This document shows positions 27,656 to 36,102 of a stretch of 64,000 nucleotides of DNA, one piece after another. Source of the DNA: JABDLO01 sp041749255. GTDB lineage: Bacteria; Bacteroidota; Bacteroidia; Chitinophagales; Saprospiraceae. Position 1 is the first letter of the stretch, and each line of letters opens with the position of its first letter. Location of the stretch: positions 62,001 through 126,000 of the forward strand of contig JBGTBR010000010.1 of the NCBI GenBank assembly GCA_041749255.1. The letters run 5' to 3'. The translations under genes were made by a program, and so were the position numbers. The notes under the pieces are model-generated. The model was not told the origin of the DNA. It did no database searches and was given only the letters and a program-made list of their open reading frames with translations.

Positions 27656-27687
27656 TGTTTGTGGGTAATTGCATTAAGCCACAAACA
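27656..27687. terminator. Candidate terminator hairpin between convergent genes
   Basis: A perfect 9-base stem, TGTTTGTGG at 27656-27664 and CCACAAACA at 27679-27687, with a 14-base loop, lies between the cyclase stop and the stop of the convergent barrel-protein gene. Tails are only weakly T-rich, so termination strength is uncertain. Confidence 0.4.
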
Positions 27688-27697
27688 TTTCCGGAAA

Positions 27698-30600
27698 TTA
27701 AAATAAGGACTGAAATTTGGGTTTCCATAAGCGGTTATAACTCAAACCTACTTTCGTAAACATACTCAGACCAGGATCACTGTTTATCTCTGTCTTGCCC
27801 CTGAATAAAAAAAGATCGGCAGATACGGAAAGCGATACATCACCAAATAGTGGTATCAATAATTCATGAATCATATTATACTTAAATGAAAGATCTCTCT
27901 CAGTATCATTTTTATTGGGTAGGAAATAATTAAAATTGTTGGTCAAAGAATAAATCACATTCCAGTTCCTATCCAAAGGAAATCTCCCAAGGCTCCTGCC
28001 TTGCAATCCATATTGATAATTGCTGTTGCCGAAGTCATTTTCAGCCGTCAGTCCAAACTCCAGTACAGGCCATTTGACTGTAAATCGTTTGGAAAAACCT
28101 ATTACATTTCTCAGGATTTGTTGTTTGGGATTTTGAAGTCCTGTATTTCGGTTCACTGTTGCAGTAAATTCTGAATCATATTCGAGCCGGGTGTATGGAT
28201 GAAAAACCCCATTTTTAAACCCCTTGTATCTGTAGGTGATATTGACAACTATATCATCGACATTTTCAGTCTTTTGGGACAATCCATCACCAAGATCAAG
28301 GCTTTGCTGAGCAAATGCGAGCCTTAGCCCGAAAGACAGATCAGACTTTTCCATATCCAGTGTTGAAATGATCCCGCCTTCAGCACCGATCACAAAAGAA
28401 TTACCTGAAGTGACCCGACTTTCAGGAATGGCCTCGTAACCGCTTCCTTTATAGGTTCTGTTGAGAGAAGTCCAAAGTGTGGGATGGTCAAAATTGAAGG
28501 CAAACAACTTCGGGTATGGCAACTTGGGCTCCAGTATATCTGCAATCCTCCGATGATATGGCTTACCTTTTCCATAGGACCTGATTCTTCGCAAATTAAT
28601 GAGTATATAATCTCTCAGGGGGATTGCTTCTCCATCTTTAGCTTCTTTTAATGCTCCTGACTCGTGGACTTTAAAATGGGAAGAGTGCCTCAGACCCATT
28701 CTGAAATTCTCTTTAAATGCTCCGTTGGTGATCACATTGGTTGTAGCCACCCGGTAGTAAACATCGTCCTGTACCGGTCTGCCCATAATTTTATATGATA
28801 CTCCTCGGGAAAAACGAATTGATTCAATACCTTCTGTAACCAAGGTTTTATCGCGGTCAGCTTCCAGGAGTCTTTTTATATCGCGACCTTTTAAATCCAT
28901 CATCACAATTTCATCTTCAAACCAAAGCCAGTCCCTGACTTCTCTTTCATGTAATTTGCCTATCAATGGCAAAAATGTAGGAATTTTTCTTATTATAGAC
29001 ACTTCTGCCGGCGCTCCATTGGTTAAAATTTTTGCAATAAAACTCTCCCACAAAGGCTTTGATATTCTACCCAATCGCGTAGTTTCATCAAAATTTTCAA
29101 GATTTGGGTTCTGCTCAATTACATCGAGAAATGCCGGAAATAGTAACTCGCCCCGTTCTTTTGAAATATCAGGTAATCCCTTTGTAAGTTCAGTCATAAG
29201 GGCATGATCAGAGCCTATTCTGTCCGTTACCTTATAGTTTTGTTCCCGGATAGATAACAGCTTGGGACCATGAATCGAATCTCCAACCTCCATATTCAAC
29301 TCGATCCGGCCAATCTCAATGCCAAAATCACGAAGTGCACTGACATCATACGGGGCTCTCAGACCCTGTCTCGTCTCCTGATTTATTATGATCTCTTTTG
29401 TTGAAGTCCATCCCATAGCCTGCTCAGTAAAATTGGCAGTGACCAGATGTATACCTTTAACATTCTCTGATAGTCTGGCATTATCGCCGTTTTTCATATT
29501 GGAGAGAGCTATAATGATATCTGATTTGCCTTCCTGCAATTTACCCACAGACTTTTGTGCAGCACCAATGATGTCTTCAAATTTAAAATCTTCTAATATT
29601 TTACTCGGAAGATTAAACTCCATAGTGGGATCAACCAAAGCCAGCAAGCCTATCCTTATGCTTTCAAATTCAATTATTTTATATGTTGAGAATAATCCCG
29701 GAAACTTTGGAGATGTCACATTGGAAGCGAGTAAGGTCAATGAAGGATGTTCATTCAGTATCAAATGTAAAGAATCTGCACCTATAAGAAAATCAAAATC
29801 ATAAGGCATAAGAATGGAGTATCCCAAACTATCAAGACCTGCCATGTCCAACCTGCTACGCTGAACCTTTGAAACATCAAAATCCGCATTGCGATGCCCC
29901 ATATCTATTTTTACAACATTTCCGTCACTGGCCGTTATCTCTGATGTTAGTTTTTTTAGCATTGTGGCGCGATGCCCGAAACCACCCTGATTGTATGGTA
30001 ATTCTAATAATCTGCCTTTCTTACCAAAGTCAATTTTGTTGATCTCACCGATGGTCCAGTGGGATATATCTGAAGGCCATTCTGCGTCAGGCTCTTCTAC
30101 GATAAAGCATTCTTGATCACCATATATATGGGTGCGGTACAATTTGATTTGTACTGGTCTTGTTTCAGGAAAGGTGATGCCAAGATTGGGGCTATTCAGG
30201 AAGATGCGCAGCATATCGATGTCTGTGCGATCGGGATCCTGAAACAAAAGTACATTATGGGTCATCAGTGCTTCTGTTGAACCAAGGTCTTCCCATTGGT
30301 TTCTTTGGTTCAGTATAAGCTCCAGTTCTTCCCCTTCCGGCTCTTCTGAAGGAAGGAAAACAGTCAGTCCTTTAGCGCGCCAGCAGGCATGGCTCACCAG
30401 TTTAAACTTAATATCATTTTCTACCGCATAAGCCGTGACCAATTCATGTTCTGACTGAAATCTGGTTTTACCCAGTACTCCAAAACTTTTTCCGGTGTAT
30501 AGCATATTAATTCGGACTTTACTTTTCTCCGGGGGAACTGACAATTCTCCAGATATTATATCAGGCGCTGCCACTGACTTTAGGCCACTTGGTTGACTTG

Positions 30601-31012
30601 CTTCTGGTCTATCTTCTATGACGGGTTTAACTACATCAAAATATTCCTCACTTGACGTATCCACAGGCTCAGATGAATGAGTTGGCTTCACAGGAATCAC
30701 CCTGAAAAACGCATCTCTGAAACCTGCTGCACGGACTGTAATTAAAATTGATTCAGCCTGGCTGCGATCTCCATAATATCCCAGACTGTATCTGTATAAA
30801 CCTTTTTCGGGAATAAACTCTTTTAAAACATTGCCCAAAGATTGCAATTGTTCAAAACGACGCGATGAATCACCAAGGGCAATAAACTGAATTGTAAAAG
30901 CCGAATCTGCTGGTGGATTATCAAAGAAAATTGTACGTTGGCCGACCAACCAATTTATGGAAGATAATACTCCAATACTTATAAGAAGAAACCACTTTTT
31001 AAATGACTCCAA
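27698..31012 (-). CDS. SPOR-like / degenerate 5'-nucleotidase / outer-membrane barrel fusion protein
   Basis: 1,104 residues with a signal peptide (WFLLISIGVLSSINWLVG). Residues about 38-108 look like a SPOR-type peptidoglycan-binding domain (FTIQFIALGD...YRYSLGYYGDRSQA...AGFRDAFF). Residues about 165-600 follow a 5'-nucleotidase metallophosphatase, but the GNHEFD-type site is replaced by MPYDFDFLIG and the later catalytic His of LSH is Asn (IALSNMKNG), so catalysis looks lost. About 650-800 match the 5'-nucleotidase C-terminal domain (MDLKGRDIKRLLEADR, YYRVATTNVITNGAF). From about 838 the sequence has alternating strands and ends in Phe (KFQSLF), as outer-membrane barrels do. It may tether peptidoglycan to the outer membrane or bind nucleotides. 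Convergent with the cyclase. Confidence 0.7.
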   Translation of the reverse strand: MESFKKWFLLISIGVLSSINWLVGQRTIFFDNPPADSAFTIQFIALGDSSRRFEQLQSLGNVLKEFIPEKGLYRYSLGYYGDRSQAESILITVRAAGFRDAFFRVIPVKPTHSSEPVDTSSEEYFDVVKPVIEDRPEASQPSGLKSVAAPDIISGELSVPPEKSKVRINMLYTGKSFGVLGKTRFQSEHELVTAYAVENDIKFKLVSHACWRAKGLTVFLPSEEPEGEELELILNQRNQWEDLGSTEALMTHNVLLFQDPDRTDIDMLRIFLNSPNLGITFPETRPVQIKLYRTHIYGDQECFIVEEPDAEWPSDISHWTIGEINKIDFGKKGRLLELPYNQGGFGHRATMLKKLTSEITASDGNVVKIDMGHRNADFDVSKVQRSRLDMAGLDSLGYSILMPYDFDFLIGADSLHLILNEHPSLTLLASNVTSPKFPGLFSTYKIIEFESIRIGLLALVDPTMEFNLPSKILEDFKFEDIIGAAQKSVGKLQEGKSDIIIALSNMKNGDNARLSENVKGIHLVTANFTEQAMGWTSTKEIIINQETRQGLRAPYDVSALRDFGIEIGRIELNMEVGDSIHGPKLLSIREQNYKVTDRIGSDHALMTELTKGLPDISKERGELLFPAFLDVIEQNPNLENFDETTRLGRISKPLWESFIAKILTNGAPAEVSIIRKIPTFLPLIGKLHEREVRDWLWFEDEIVMMDLKGRDIKRLLEADRDKTLVTEGIESIRFSRGVSYKIMGRPVQDDVYYRVATTNVITNGAFKENFRMGLRHSSHFKVHESGALKEAKDGEAIPLRDYILINLRRIRSYGKGKPYHRRIADILEPKLPYPKLFAFNFDHPTLWTSLNRTYKGSGYEAIPESRVTSGNSFVIGAEGGIISTLDMEKSDLSFGLRLAFAQQSLDLGDGLSQKTENVDDIVVNITYRYKGFKNGVFHPYTRLEYDSEFTATVNRNTGLQNPKQQILRNVIGFSKRFTVKWPVLEFGLTAENDFGNSNYQYGLQGRSLGRFPLDRNWNVIYSLTNNFNYFLPNKNDTERDLSFKYNMIHELLIPLFGDVSLSVSADLFLFRGKTEINSDPGLSMFTKVGLSYNRLWKPKFQSLF

Positions 31013-31177
31013 AATGATAAAGTTAATTCAAACATAGATAGAAGCAAAATTATGTCCAAGTTATGAAATCCGTCCAAAACTCTGGATTTTTATTGCAATG
31101 TACAAAAAGACTACTGTTTATTATGTATTGAATGTTGGGAGTGAACTTTTTTTAATACAGTTTTTACGCCATGAGAA

Positions 31178-31430
31178 TTAGTTTGGATAATTCAAATCCA
31201 TGAATTTCCATAAGAATTTTCTTCCTTGATAAGATTTGAGGTATTTTTCTCTTTTACGAGCCTGACTTATATCTGAGAAGTATTCGGTGTAAACGATAAT
31301 CCACGGTCTAATTTGATAGTCCATCCTTTTTTGCCCAAGGAGTTATGAGAATAAAATCTTTGGATAAGATTGGAAGTATACCCGATATAAATCTTATTAA
31401 ACTTCCGCGAGAATAATACGTAGACGGTGA
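31178..31430 (-). pseudogene. Decayed GIY-YIG gene (copy 1)
   Basis: Aligns over its whole length to the intact GIY-YIG gene at 31548-31817, with scattered substitutions. A one-base deletion near 31310 (GGTCTAATTTG against GGTCTAAATTTG in the intact copy) breaks the frame, and the start codon region is gone: the expected ATG is replaced by unrelated sequence right after the hairpin at 31451-31482. The reading frame from the lost start to the deletion is otherwise open, so the decay is recent. Confidence 0.85.
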
Positions 31431-31450
31431 CAGTTGAAAAGGATGAGTAT

Positions 31451-31482
31451 AAAAAAAGCCGACCTCATAGAGATCGGCTTTT
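31451..31482 (-). terminator. Terminator behind the tRNA remnant
   Basis: Nine-base stem, AAAAGCCGA and TCGGCTTTT, followed on the minus strand by a run of T. It is a copy of the terminator at 31844-31876 and sits directly 3' of the tRNA-like remnant, in the same order as the intact unit. Confidence 0.75.
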
Positions 31483-31486
31483 GGAG

Positions 31487-31542
31487 TAGCGGGGGCTGGA
31501 CTTGAACCAACGTCCGCCCTTTTGGCGGATATGAGCCCGACG
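31487..31542 (-). pseudogene. Partial initiator-tRNA copy with inserted hairpin
   Basis: Keeps the 3' acceptor strand, T arm (GTTGG...TTCAAGT...CCAGC) and anticodon loop (CTCATA) of tRNA-fMet, but the 3' side of the anticodon stem plus variable loop (ACCCGAAGGT) is replaced by a 17-base hairpin with arms TCCGCC/GGCGGA (31513-31529). The D arm and 5' acceptor strand are missing; the break joins directly to the end of the GIY-YIG gene. It cannot fold as a tRNA. Confidence 0.8.
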
Positions 31543-31547
31543 CAAGT

Positions 31548-31817
31548 TTAGTTTGGATAATTCAAATCAATGAATTCTCGTAAGAATTTTCTTCCTTGAT
31601 AAGATTTGAGGTATTTTTCTCTTTTACGAGCCTGACTTATGTCTGAGAAGTATTCCGTATAAACTACGATCCAAGGTCTAAATTTGATAGTCCATCCTTT
31701 TATGCCCAGAGTGTTATGTGCATAAAATCTTTGGATAAGATTTGAAGTAGACCCGATATAAATTTTATCAAACTTTCGGGAAAATAAAACGTAGACGGTG
31801 TATACATCTTTGTTCAT
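31548..31817 (-). CDS. GIY-YIG family nuclease-like protein (intact copy)
   Basis: 89 residues from the ATG at 31817 (MNKDVYTVYVLFSRKF). A longer in-frame start at 31904 would read through the tRNA and its terminator and is rejected. The GIY-YIG core is VYTVYVLFSRKFDKIYIGSTS, here split as VYV and IYIG, with Arg in LIQRFYAHN and Glu in ARKREKYLKS. Small GIY-YIG proteins of this size are common in Bacteroidota, often next to RNA genes; their targets are unknown. It lies just downstream of tRNA-fMet and its terminator. A decayed copy lies at 31178-31430. Confidence 0.85.
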   Translation of the reverse strand: MNKDVYTVYVLFSRKFDKIYIGSTSNLIQRFYAHNTLGIKGWTIKFRPWIVVYTEYFSDISQARKREKYLKSYQGRKFLREFIDLNYPN

Positions 31818-31843
31818 ACAAAGGCATCTGGAAAGGATGAGAA

Positions 31844-31876
31844 TAAAAAAAGCCGCCCTCGAAGAGACCGGCTTTT
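31844..31876 (-). terminator. Rho-independent terminator of tRNA-fMet
   Basis: Stem AAAAGCCG (31848-31855) and CGGCTTTT (31869-31876) followed on the minus strand by a T-run at 31844-31850. It starts five bases after the tRNA 3' end and should end the tRNA transcript before the GIY-YIG gene. Confidence 0.85.
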
Positions 31877-31880
31877 GCTG

Positions 31881-31953
<73 letters not shown>

Positions 31954-32016
31954 ATTTATTATTCATGTGCCACTTTAGGCACATTTTTTTATTTTAATTG
32001 TCCATTCTATCAAAAA

Positions 32017-32098
32017 TGGACTTGAAACAACGTCCGCCCTTTTGGCGGATATGAACCCGACGAGCTACTCCCGAATACTTTTGGGACTCCACCCCGCG
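32017..32098 (-). pseudogene. Second decayed initiator-tRNA copy with two inserted hairpins
   Basis: Starts with the 5' acceptor strand CGCGGGG and keeps GTAGCTCGTCGGG, but the D loop is replaced by an 18-base hairpin (TCCCGAA/TTTGGGA arms, 32069-32086) and the anticodon 3' stem by the same TCCGCC/GGCGGA hairpin (32033-32049) as the other remnant. The 3' acceptor strand is missing. It is not a working tRNA. Confidence 0.78.
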
Positions 32099-32439
32099 AT
32101 ATATTTTTAGACAGGCTACTTCTGCCACATCTTACTATCTCTCTATTAATTATTGGCTCATTACTTCTTTAAAGCAATGGATAGATTTACAAAAAAACTA
32201 TTAATTTTTGGTCATCTCCCAATCGGGGTGCAAATATATGATTATTATTAGCTTAATCAAAGTATTTTGTTCAAATTTAATTTAATTCCGGTGTGATAAA
32301 ACAATAATAATATCGAATGATCAGAAATGTATGGTATTCAAAGATTTCCGTTTATCAATCTTCACAAACATTTCCCCTTTTTCCTTGTTTCGCATATGGT
32401 TCTGTGATCATAAATACAACTACACTTAAAGAATGCGAA
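32099..32439. other. Noncoding stretch upstream of msrA
   Basis: 341 AT-rich bases between the tRNA remnant and msrA. It must hold the msrA promoter and, on the minus strand, could hold the tRNA promoter, but I see no clear motif for either. An in-frame ATG at 32317 gives 41 residues unlike any MsrA N-terminus and is not used. Confidence 0.4.
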
Positions 32440-33006
32440 ATGACTGAAAACCTTCAAGATAAAAATTTACAAGTAGCTACTTTTGGAGCAGGATGTTTCT
32501 GGTGCGTCGAAGCGGTTTTTCAAAATATACAAGGAGTGCATAAGGTGGTTTCCGGCTATATGGGCGGGCATTTGGTAAACCCAAAATATAAGGATATTTG
32601 TACAGGGAAAACCGGACATGCTGAAGTCATACAGATATTTTTTGATCCTACAGTGGTCACATACTTTCAACTTTTGGAAATTTTATGGTATAGCCATGAT
32701 CCCACAACGTTAAACCGACAGGGCAATGATGTTGGGACTCAATACAGATCCGTGATCTTCTACCATAATGAAGAGCAAAAAAGAGAAGCCGAAGAATCTA
32801 TAAACGAAGTAGCTTCAAAACTCTGGGATGATCCAGTAGTTACAGAGGTAAGTTCGGGGGAGGAATTCTACACAGCTGAAGGATACCATCAGGATTATTA
32901 TAACAACAACAGCTTTGCTCCTTATTGCCGTTTTGTCGTACATCCTAAACTGGAGAAAGTTCAGACCAAATTTTCACATTTACAAAAAGTTAACCATGAG
33001 CATTAA
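32440..33006 (+). CDS. msrA: Peptide methionine sulfoxide reductase A, cytosolic
   Basis: 188 residues from the ATG at 32440. The catalytic Cys19 is in GAGCFWC, with the family blocks SGYMGG, PTTLNRQGNDVGTQYRS and HQDYY following. It reduces methionine-S-sulfoxide in the cytoplasm; there is no signal peptide. Its last 11 bases overlap the start of msrB, so both sulfoxide epimers are covered by one transcript. A second, lipid-anchored MsrA is encoded at 60912-61565. Confidence 0.95.
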   Translation: MTENLQDKNLQVATFGAGCFWCVEAVFQNIQGVHKVVSGYMGGHLVNPKYKDICTGKTGHAEVIQIFFDPTVVTYFQLLEILWYSHDPTTLNRQGNDVGTQYRSVIFYHNEEQKREAEESINEVASKLWDDPVVTEVSSGEEFYTAEGYHQDYYNNNSFAPYCRFVVHPKLEKVQTKFSHLQKVNHEH

Positions 33007-33373
33007 ATTAAATCCTTTAACACCTGAGGAGGCAAGAATTATTATTCATAAAGGAACAGAAAGGCCTTTTACAGGGGAGTATGATAAAAACTTTTCTCCC
33101 GGTCAATACATTTGCAGACAATGCAATACACTCCTCTACAGGTCTTCTGATAAATTTGACTCCGGGTGTGGTTGGCCTGCTTTTGATGCCGAAATACCGG
33201 GTGCTGTTACACGTGTACCCGATGCAGATGGGAGAAGAATAGAAATCGTTTGCACCCAATGCAAAGGCCACTTAGGACACGTATTCGCCGGCGAAAGACT
33301 TACACCCAAAAATACAAGACATTGTGTCAATTCACTTTCGATGAAGTTCGTTCCTGACACGAGACAAGAATAA
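32996..33373 (+). CDS. msrB: Peptide methionine sulfoxide reductase B
   Basis: 125 residues from the ATG at 32996 (MSIKLNPLTPEEARIIIHKG); upstream in-frame starts lie within msrA. Zinc pairs CRQC and CTQC and the catalytic Cys in RHCVNSLSMKF are present, with GCGWPAFD typical of MsrB. It reduces methionine-R-sulfoxide. It overlaps msrA by 11 bases and precedes an epoxide-hydrolase-like gene by 13 bases. Confidence 0.95.
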   Translation: MSIKLNPLTPEEARIIIHKGTERPFTGEYDKNFSPGQYICRQCNTLLYRSSDKFDSGCGWPAFDAEIPGAVTRVPDADGRRIEIVCTQCKGHLGHVFAGERLTPKNTRHCVNSLSMKFVPDTRQE

Positions 33374-33386
33374 GTTATTTCTTCAT

Positions 33387-34247
33387 ATGAACTTCCATTA
33401 TATTGATGTTAACAATGTCACCCTCCACTACGCTCAGGCGGGAAATGGTCAACACCTCATTGTATTTCTTCACGGATTTCCTGAGTTTTGGTATGAATAC
33501 AAAAATCAGTTACACGCTTTCAGGGAAAGTAAAGAATACATAGCCGTAGCTCCGGATATGAGAGGATATAATCTGTCTTCAAAACCTTTAACAATTGAAG
33601 AATACCAGACCAGTATATTGGTTGAAGATATACGGCAATTAACAAAAAAGCTGGGGCATCAAAAATGTACTCTGGTGGCTCATGACTGGGGTGGAATTGT
33701 CGCATGGTTGTTTGCCATGGCTTATCCCGAACTTCTAAACCAACTCATAATCATTAACTCACCACATCCGGCTATTTTCCAAAGAGAACTTTCTACTAAC
33801 CCTTTACAACAAAAAGCCAGTGGATATATGTACGTTTTCAACAGTGCGAAAGCAGAAGATATACTCTCCCATAATAACTATGAGGCATTGGTCAACATCG
33901 TTCTGAATGAAGGGTTGCAATCCGGGATATACACCCAAGCTGATATAAAAGCCTATATACAGGCATGGTCACAACCTGGAGCTCTCACTGGAGCATTGAA
34001 TTATTACCGGGCTGCAGTGAAATACGGATATGGCCTGGAATCAAACAATCACATGGTATATGTTCCTACTTTGGTGATTTGGGGTGAAAAAGACAAGGCA
34101 ATATTGCTATCCAACCTATATGGTTTAGAACAATATGTACCCCAACTTACCATTAAAAGAATTCCGGATGCTACACACTGGGTAATTCATGAAAAGCCCG
34201 ATTTGGTAAACCGGTATATTACAGAATTCTTACAATTATCTAAATAG
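33387..34247 (+). CDS. Alpha/beta hydrolase of the epoxide hydrolase type
   Basis: 286 residues. HGFPEFWYEYKNQL (oxyanion HGFPxxW block) and the nucleophile elbow VAHDWGG carry an aspartate nucleophile rather than a serine; the His is in THWVIHEKPD. That set is typical of epoxide hydrolases and haloalkane dehalogenases; the HGFPE signature favours the epoxide branch. No signal peptide. It follows msrB by 13 bases and may share its transcript, pointing to a detoxification role. Confidence 0.82.
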   Translation: MNFHYIDVNNVTLHYAQAGNGQHLIVFLHGFPEFWYEYKNQLHAFRESKEYIAVAPDMRGYNLSSKPLTIEEYQTSILVEDIRQLTKKLGHQKCTLVAHDWGGIVAWLFAMAYPELLNQLIIINSPHPAIFQRELSTNPLQQKASGYMYVFNSAKAEDILSHNNYEALVNIVLNEGLQSGIYTQADIKAYIQAWSQPGALTGALNYYRAAVKYGYGLESNNHMVYVPTLVIWGEKDKAILLSNLYGLEQYVPQLTIKRIPDATHWVIHEKPDLVNRYITEFLQLSK

Positions 34248-34271
34248 ACGACCGATTACAACGATTTCACC

Positions 34272-34550
34272 CTATTTGACATAAGCCCTGACATCTTTGA
34301 ATGCCGCTTCATGAATTCTTTTCCTGATTTCTGAAACTTCACCCATTGTAGCTTGCTGGTATATTTGAAGGCGGATGATGGGAGTATCTCCTCCCGCTGT
34401 TATAGATTTAAGATGGATGCCCATTTCATCCATATTCATTCTTTTTCCATCCACCTTTAAGCCCTTATCATTATAGATAATTTTAATATTATCGCTTTTT
34501 CTACAGGAAAAAAGACAGATACATACGATTAGATACAACGCTATTCTCAT
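34272..34550 (-). CDS. Lipoprotein resembling a free ExbD periplasmic domain
   Basis: 92 residues with a lipoprotein signal (LYLIVCICLFSC). The mature part parallels the periplasmic half of the ExbD at 40553-40945: YNDKGLKVDGKRMNMDEM against RKDGTVTVNGKRTAPADL, then an IRLQIYQQATMGEVSEI block and an end in DVRAYV against DVKAII. It lacks the ExbD membrane helix and its Asp, so it cannot conduct protons. It lies convergent to the epoxide hydrolase gene (24 bases apart). Assignment rests on pattern comparison only. Confidence 0.55.
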   Translation of the reverse strand: MRIALYLIVCICLFSCRKSDNIKIIYNDKGLKVDGKRMNMDEMGIHLKSITAGGDTPIIRLQIYQQATMGEVSEIRKRIHEAAFKDVRAYVK

Positions 34551-34602
34551 ACATTATTTCTTTTCATCTGTTTAAAATTTACCTGTTATTTCATTAATTA
34601 AT

Positions 34603-34620
34603 CCTGGGCTGAAGTCCAGG
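34603..34620. repeat. REP-like palindrome
   Basis: CCTGGGCT and AGTCCAGG, an 8-base stem (one G-T pair) with a 2-base loop, followed by GCTATGATA. It resembles the small palindromes scattered through intergenic DNA of Bacteroidota, and its GGGCTATGA tail recurs in the island at 58020-58040. No T-run follows, so it is not a strong terminator. Confidence 0.45.
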
Positions 34621-34701
34621 GCTATGATATTTCTCTCCTTCAGAGCTTTTTTATTTTAATCATTCTCCTTTGTATAAAACCCGATCCTGGACGTTACATT
34701 T

Positions 34702-35463
34702 CTATACAAATGCTTCAGACCATCCTTCTTGCATACTACGGATCTTTTCATTGATCCATATATAGGATTTTTCATGCAACTCTTCTCCAGAGGTGGAATG
34801 AAAAGGTTGACCAATCTCTAACTTTACCTCTGTTTTCCATTTCGAAAATTGATGAAAATAAAATAAAACAAGATGGGAAATCGTCCAAAGATCTCTGGGT
34901 GATTTGTATTCGCAAGCTATAGGAATGACAGGAAATCCATATTTGGCGGCCTCTTCAAATGTACCTTTCCGGAAAGGCAAAGTTCCTTTTTCCTGACCCA
35001 CAGTTCCTTCAGGATACACGAGCACATTGTAACCATTCTGAAGAATCTCTATCATTTTGCTTCTGGTATCTTTCCGTGAGTTGGTATTTTCTCTTTTCAC
35101 CCATACCACTCCTGTTAACTCCGCACCTTTATTGATGATGGGATACGAAGCTACCTCAGCCTTGGCTATGACATAGGCATCAAGATACCTGCACAATATG
35201 ACAGGATCAGTAAAAGAACGGTGATTGCAAACGTATAAGGCTGGTTGATGAACAGGTCTGCCAACAAGTTGTACATCAATATTTAAAACCCATAGAGCAA
35301 AACTCAACCACATCCTTCGTAACTTGAAAGCCCTCTCAGGTGTATGGGAAATGAAAATTAGACTTACCAGATAAGCTGCTATACAAATCGCCATGGATAT
35401 GATGATGACCAATAGGCGAATAAATGCCACAGGATATCCAATATAGTATCTAATCTCACGCAT
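34702..35463 (-). CDS. plsC: 1-acylglycerol-3-phosphate O-acyltransferase
   Basis: 253 residues with an N-terminal membrane helix pair (VAFIRLLVIIISMAICIAAYLVSLIFI). The acyltransferase HX4D motif is CNHRSFTDP, and the glycerol phosphate-binding motif is VYPEGT; FRKGTFEEAAKYGFPVIPIA completes the family. It adds the second acyl chain to lysophosphatidate at the inner membrane. It is the last gene of a folC-GNAT-ubiX-plsC run; the ubiX gap is 40 bases. Confidence 0.9.
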   Translation of the reverse strand: MREIRYYIGYPVAFIRLLVIIISMAICIAAYLVSLIFISHTPERAFKLRRMWLSFALWVLNIDVQLVGRPVHQPALYVCNHRSFTDPVILCRYLDAYVIAKAEVASYPIINKGAELTGVVWVKRENTNSRKDTRSKMIEILQNGYNVLVYPEGTVGQEKGTLPFRKGTFEEAAKYGFPVIPIACEYKSPRDLWTISHLVLFYFHQFSKWKTEVKLEIGQPFHSTSGEELHEKSYIWINEKIRSMQEGWSEAFV

Positions 35464-35503
35464 AAAGCAAATGTAATATAAATCTTTACATGACTAGCGT
35501 TGA

Positions 35504-36067
35504 TTACTGATCTTCACCCCATCTGAAGGTATCCACCTGTAAGCCCATAAGATCCACTACCCTGTCCACAACTGTATTGCATACTTCTTCGATGGTAGAG
35601 GGTTTGCTATAAAAAGAAGGTGTTGCCGGGCATATGATGGCTCCTGCCCGCGTTAGTGTCAGCATATTCTCCAAATGTATGGAATTATATGGCGTTTCCC
35701 TTGGTACTATAATTAATTTTCGTCTTTCCTTTAGTGCGACATCGGCTGCCCTGGTAATGAGGTCTCCGGAAACACCATTGGCAATTCTTCCCAGAAGTCC
35801 CATAGAACATGGGCAGATAACCACGATTTCGTATTGAGCTGATCCAGAGGCAAAAGGGGCGAAAAAGTCATTATTTTTGTAAAATCGGAATGGAAAAAGA
35901 TCTGTAGAAAAGTGTCCTATTTCAATCTCCCAATTGATTAAAGCATTTTCGGACATGACTACACCCACTTCCAGGTTATTTACTTTTGTCAATTTTTGTA
36001 AAAGTAAATAAGCGTAAATGGAACCACTGCTACCGCCGATGCCAATTGCTATTTTCCTGTTACTCAT
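35504..36067 (-). CDS. ubiX: UbiX-type flavin prenyltransferase
   Basis: 187 residues from the ATG at 36067 (MSNRKIAIGIGGSSGSIYA); an ATG at 36073 is equally possible, while one at 36136 would overlap the previous gene. GGSSGSIYA forms the FMN-binding loop; IVPRETPYNSIH, with its conserved Arg-Glu-Thr-Pro, and ICPATPSFY fit the family. UbiX attaches dimethylallyl to FMN to make the cofactor of UbiD decarboxylases. No ubiD gene is in view. It is preceded by a GNAT gene (35-base gap). Confidence 0.9.
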   Translation of the reverse strand: MSNRKIAIGIGGSSGSIYAYLLLQKLTKVNNLEVGVVMSENALINWEIEIGHFSTDLFPFRFYKNNDFFAPFASGSAQYEIVVICPCSMGLLGRIANGVSGDLITRAADVALKERRKLIIVPRETPYNSIHLENMLTLTRAGAIICPATPSFYSKPSTIEEVCNTVVDRVVDLMGLQVDTFRWGEDQ

Positions 36068-36102
36068 ATTCATTAAAATATAACATGCCTTAGGGTAAAA
36101 GG

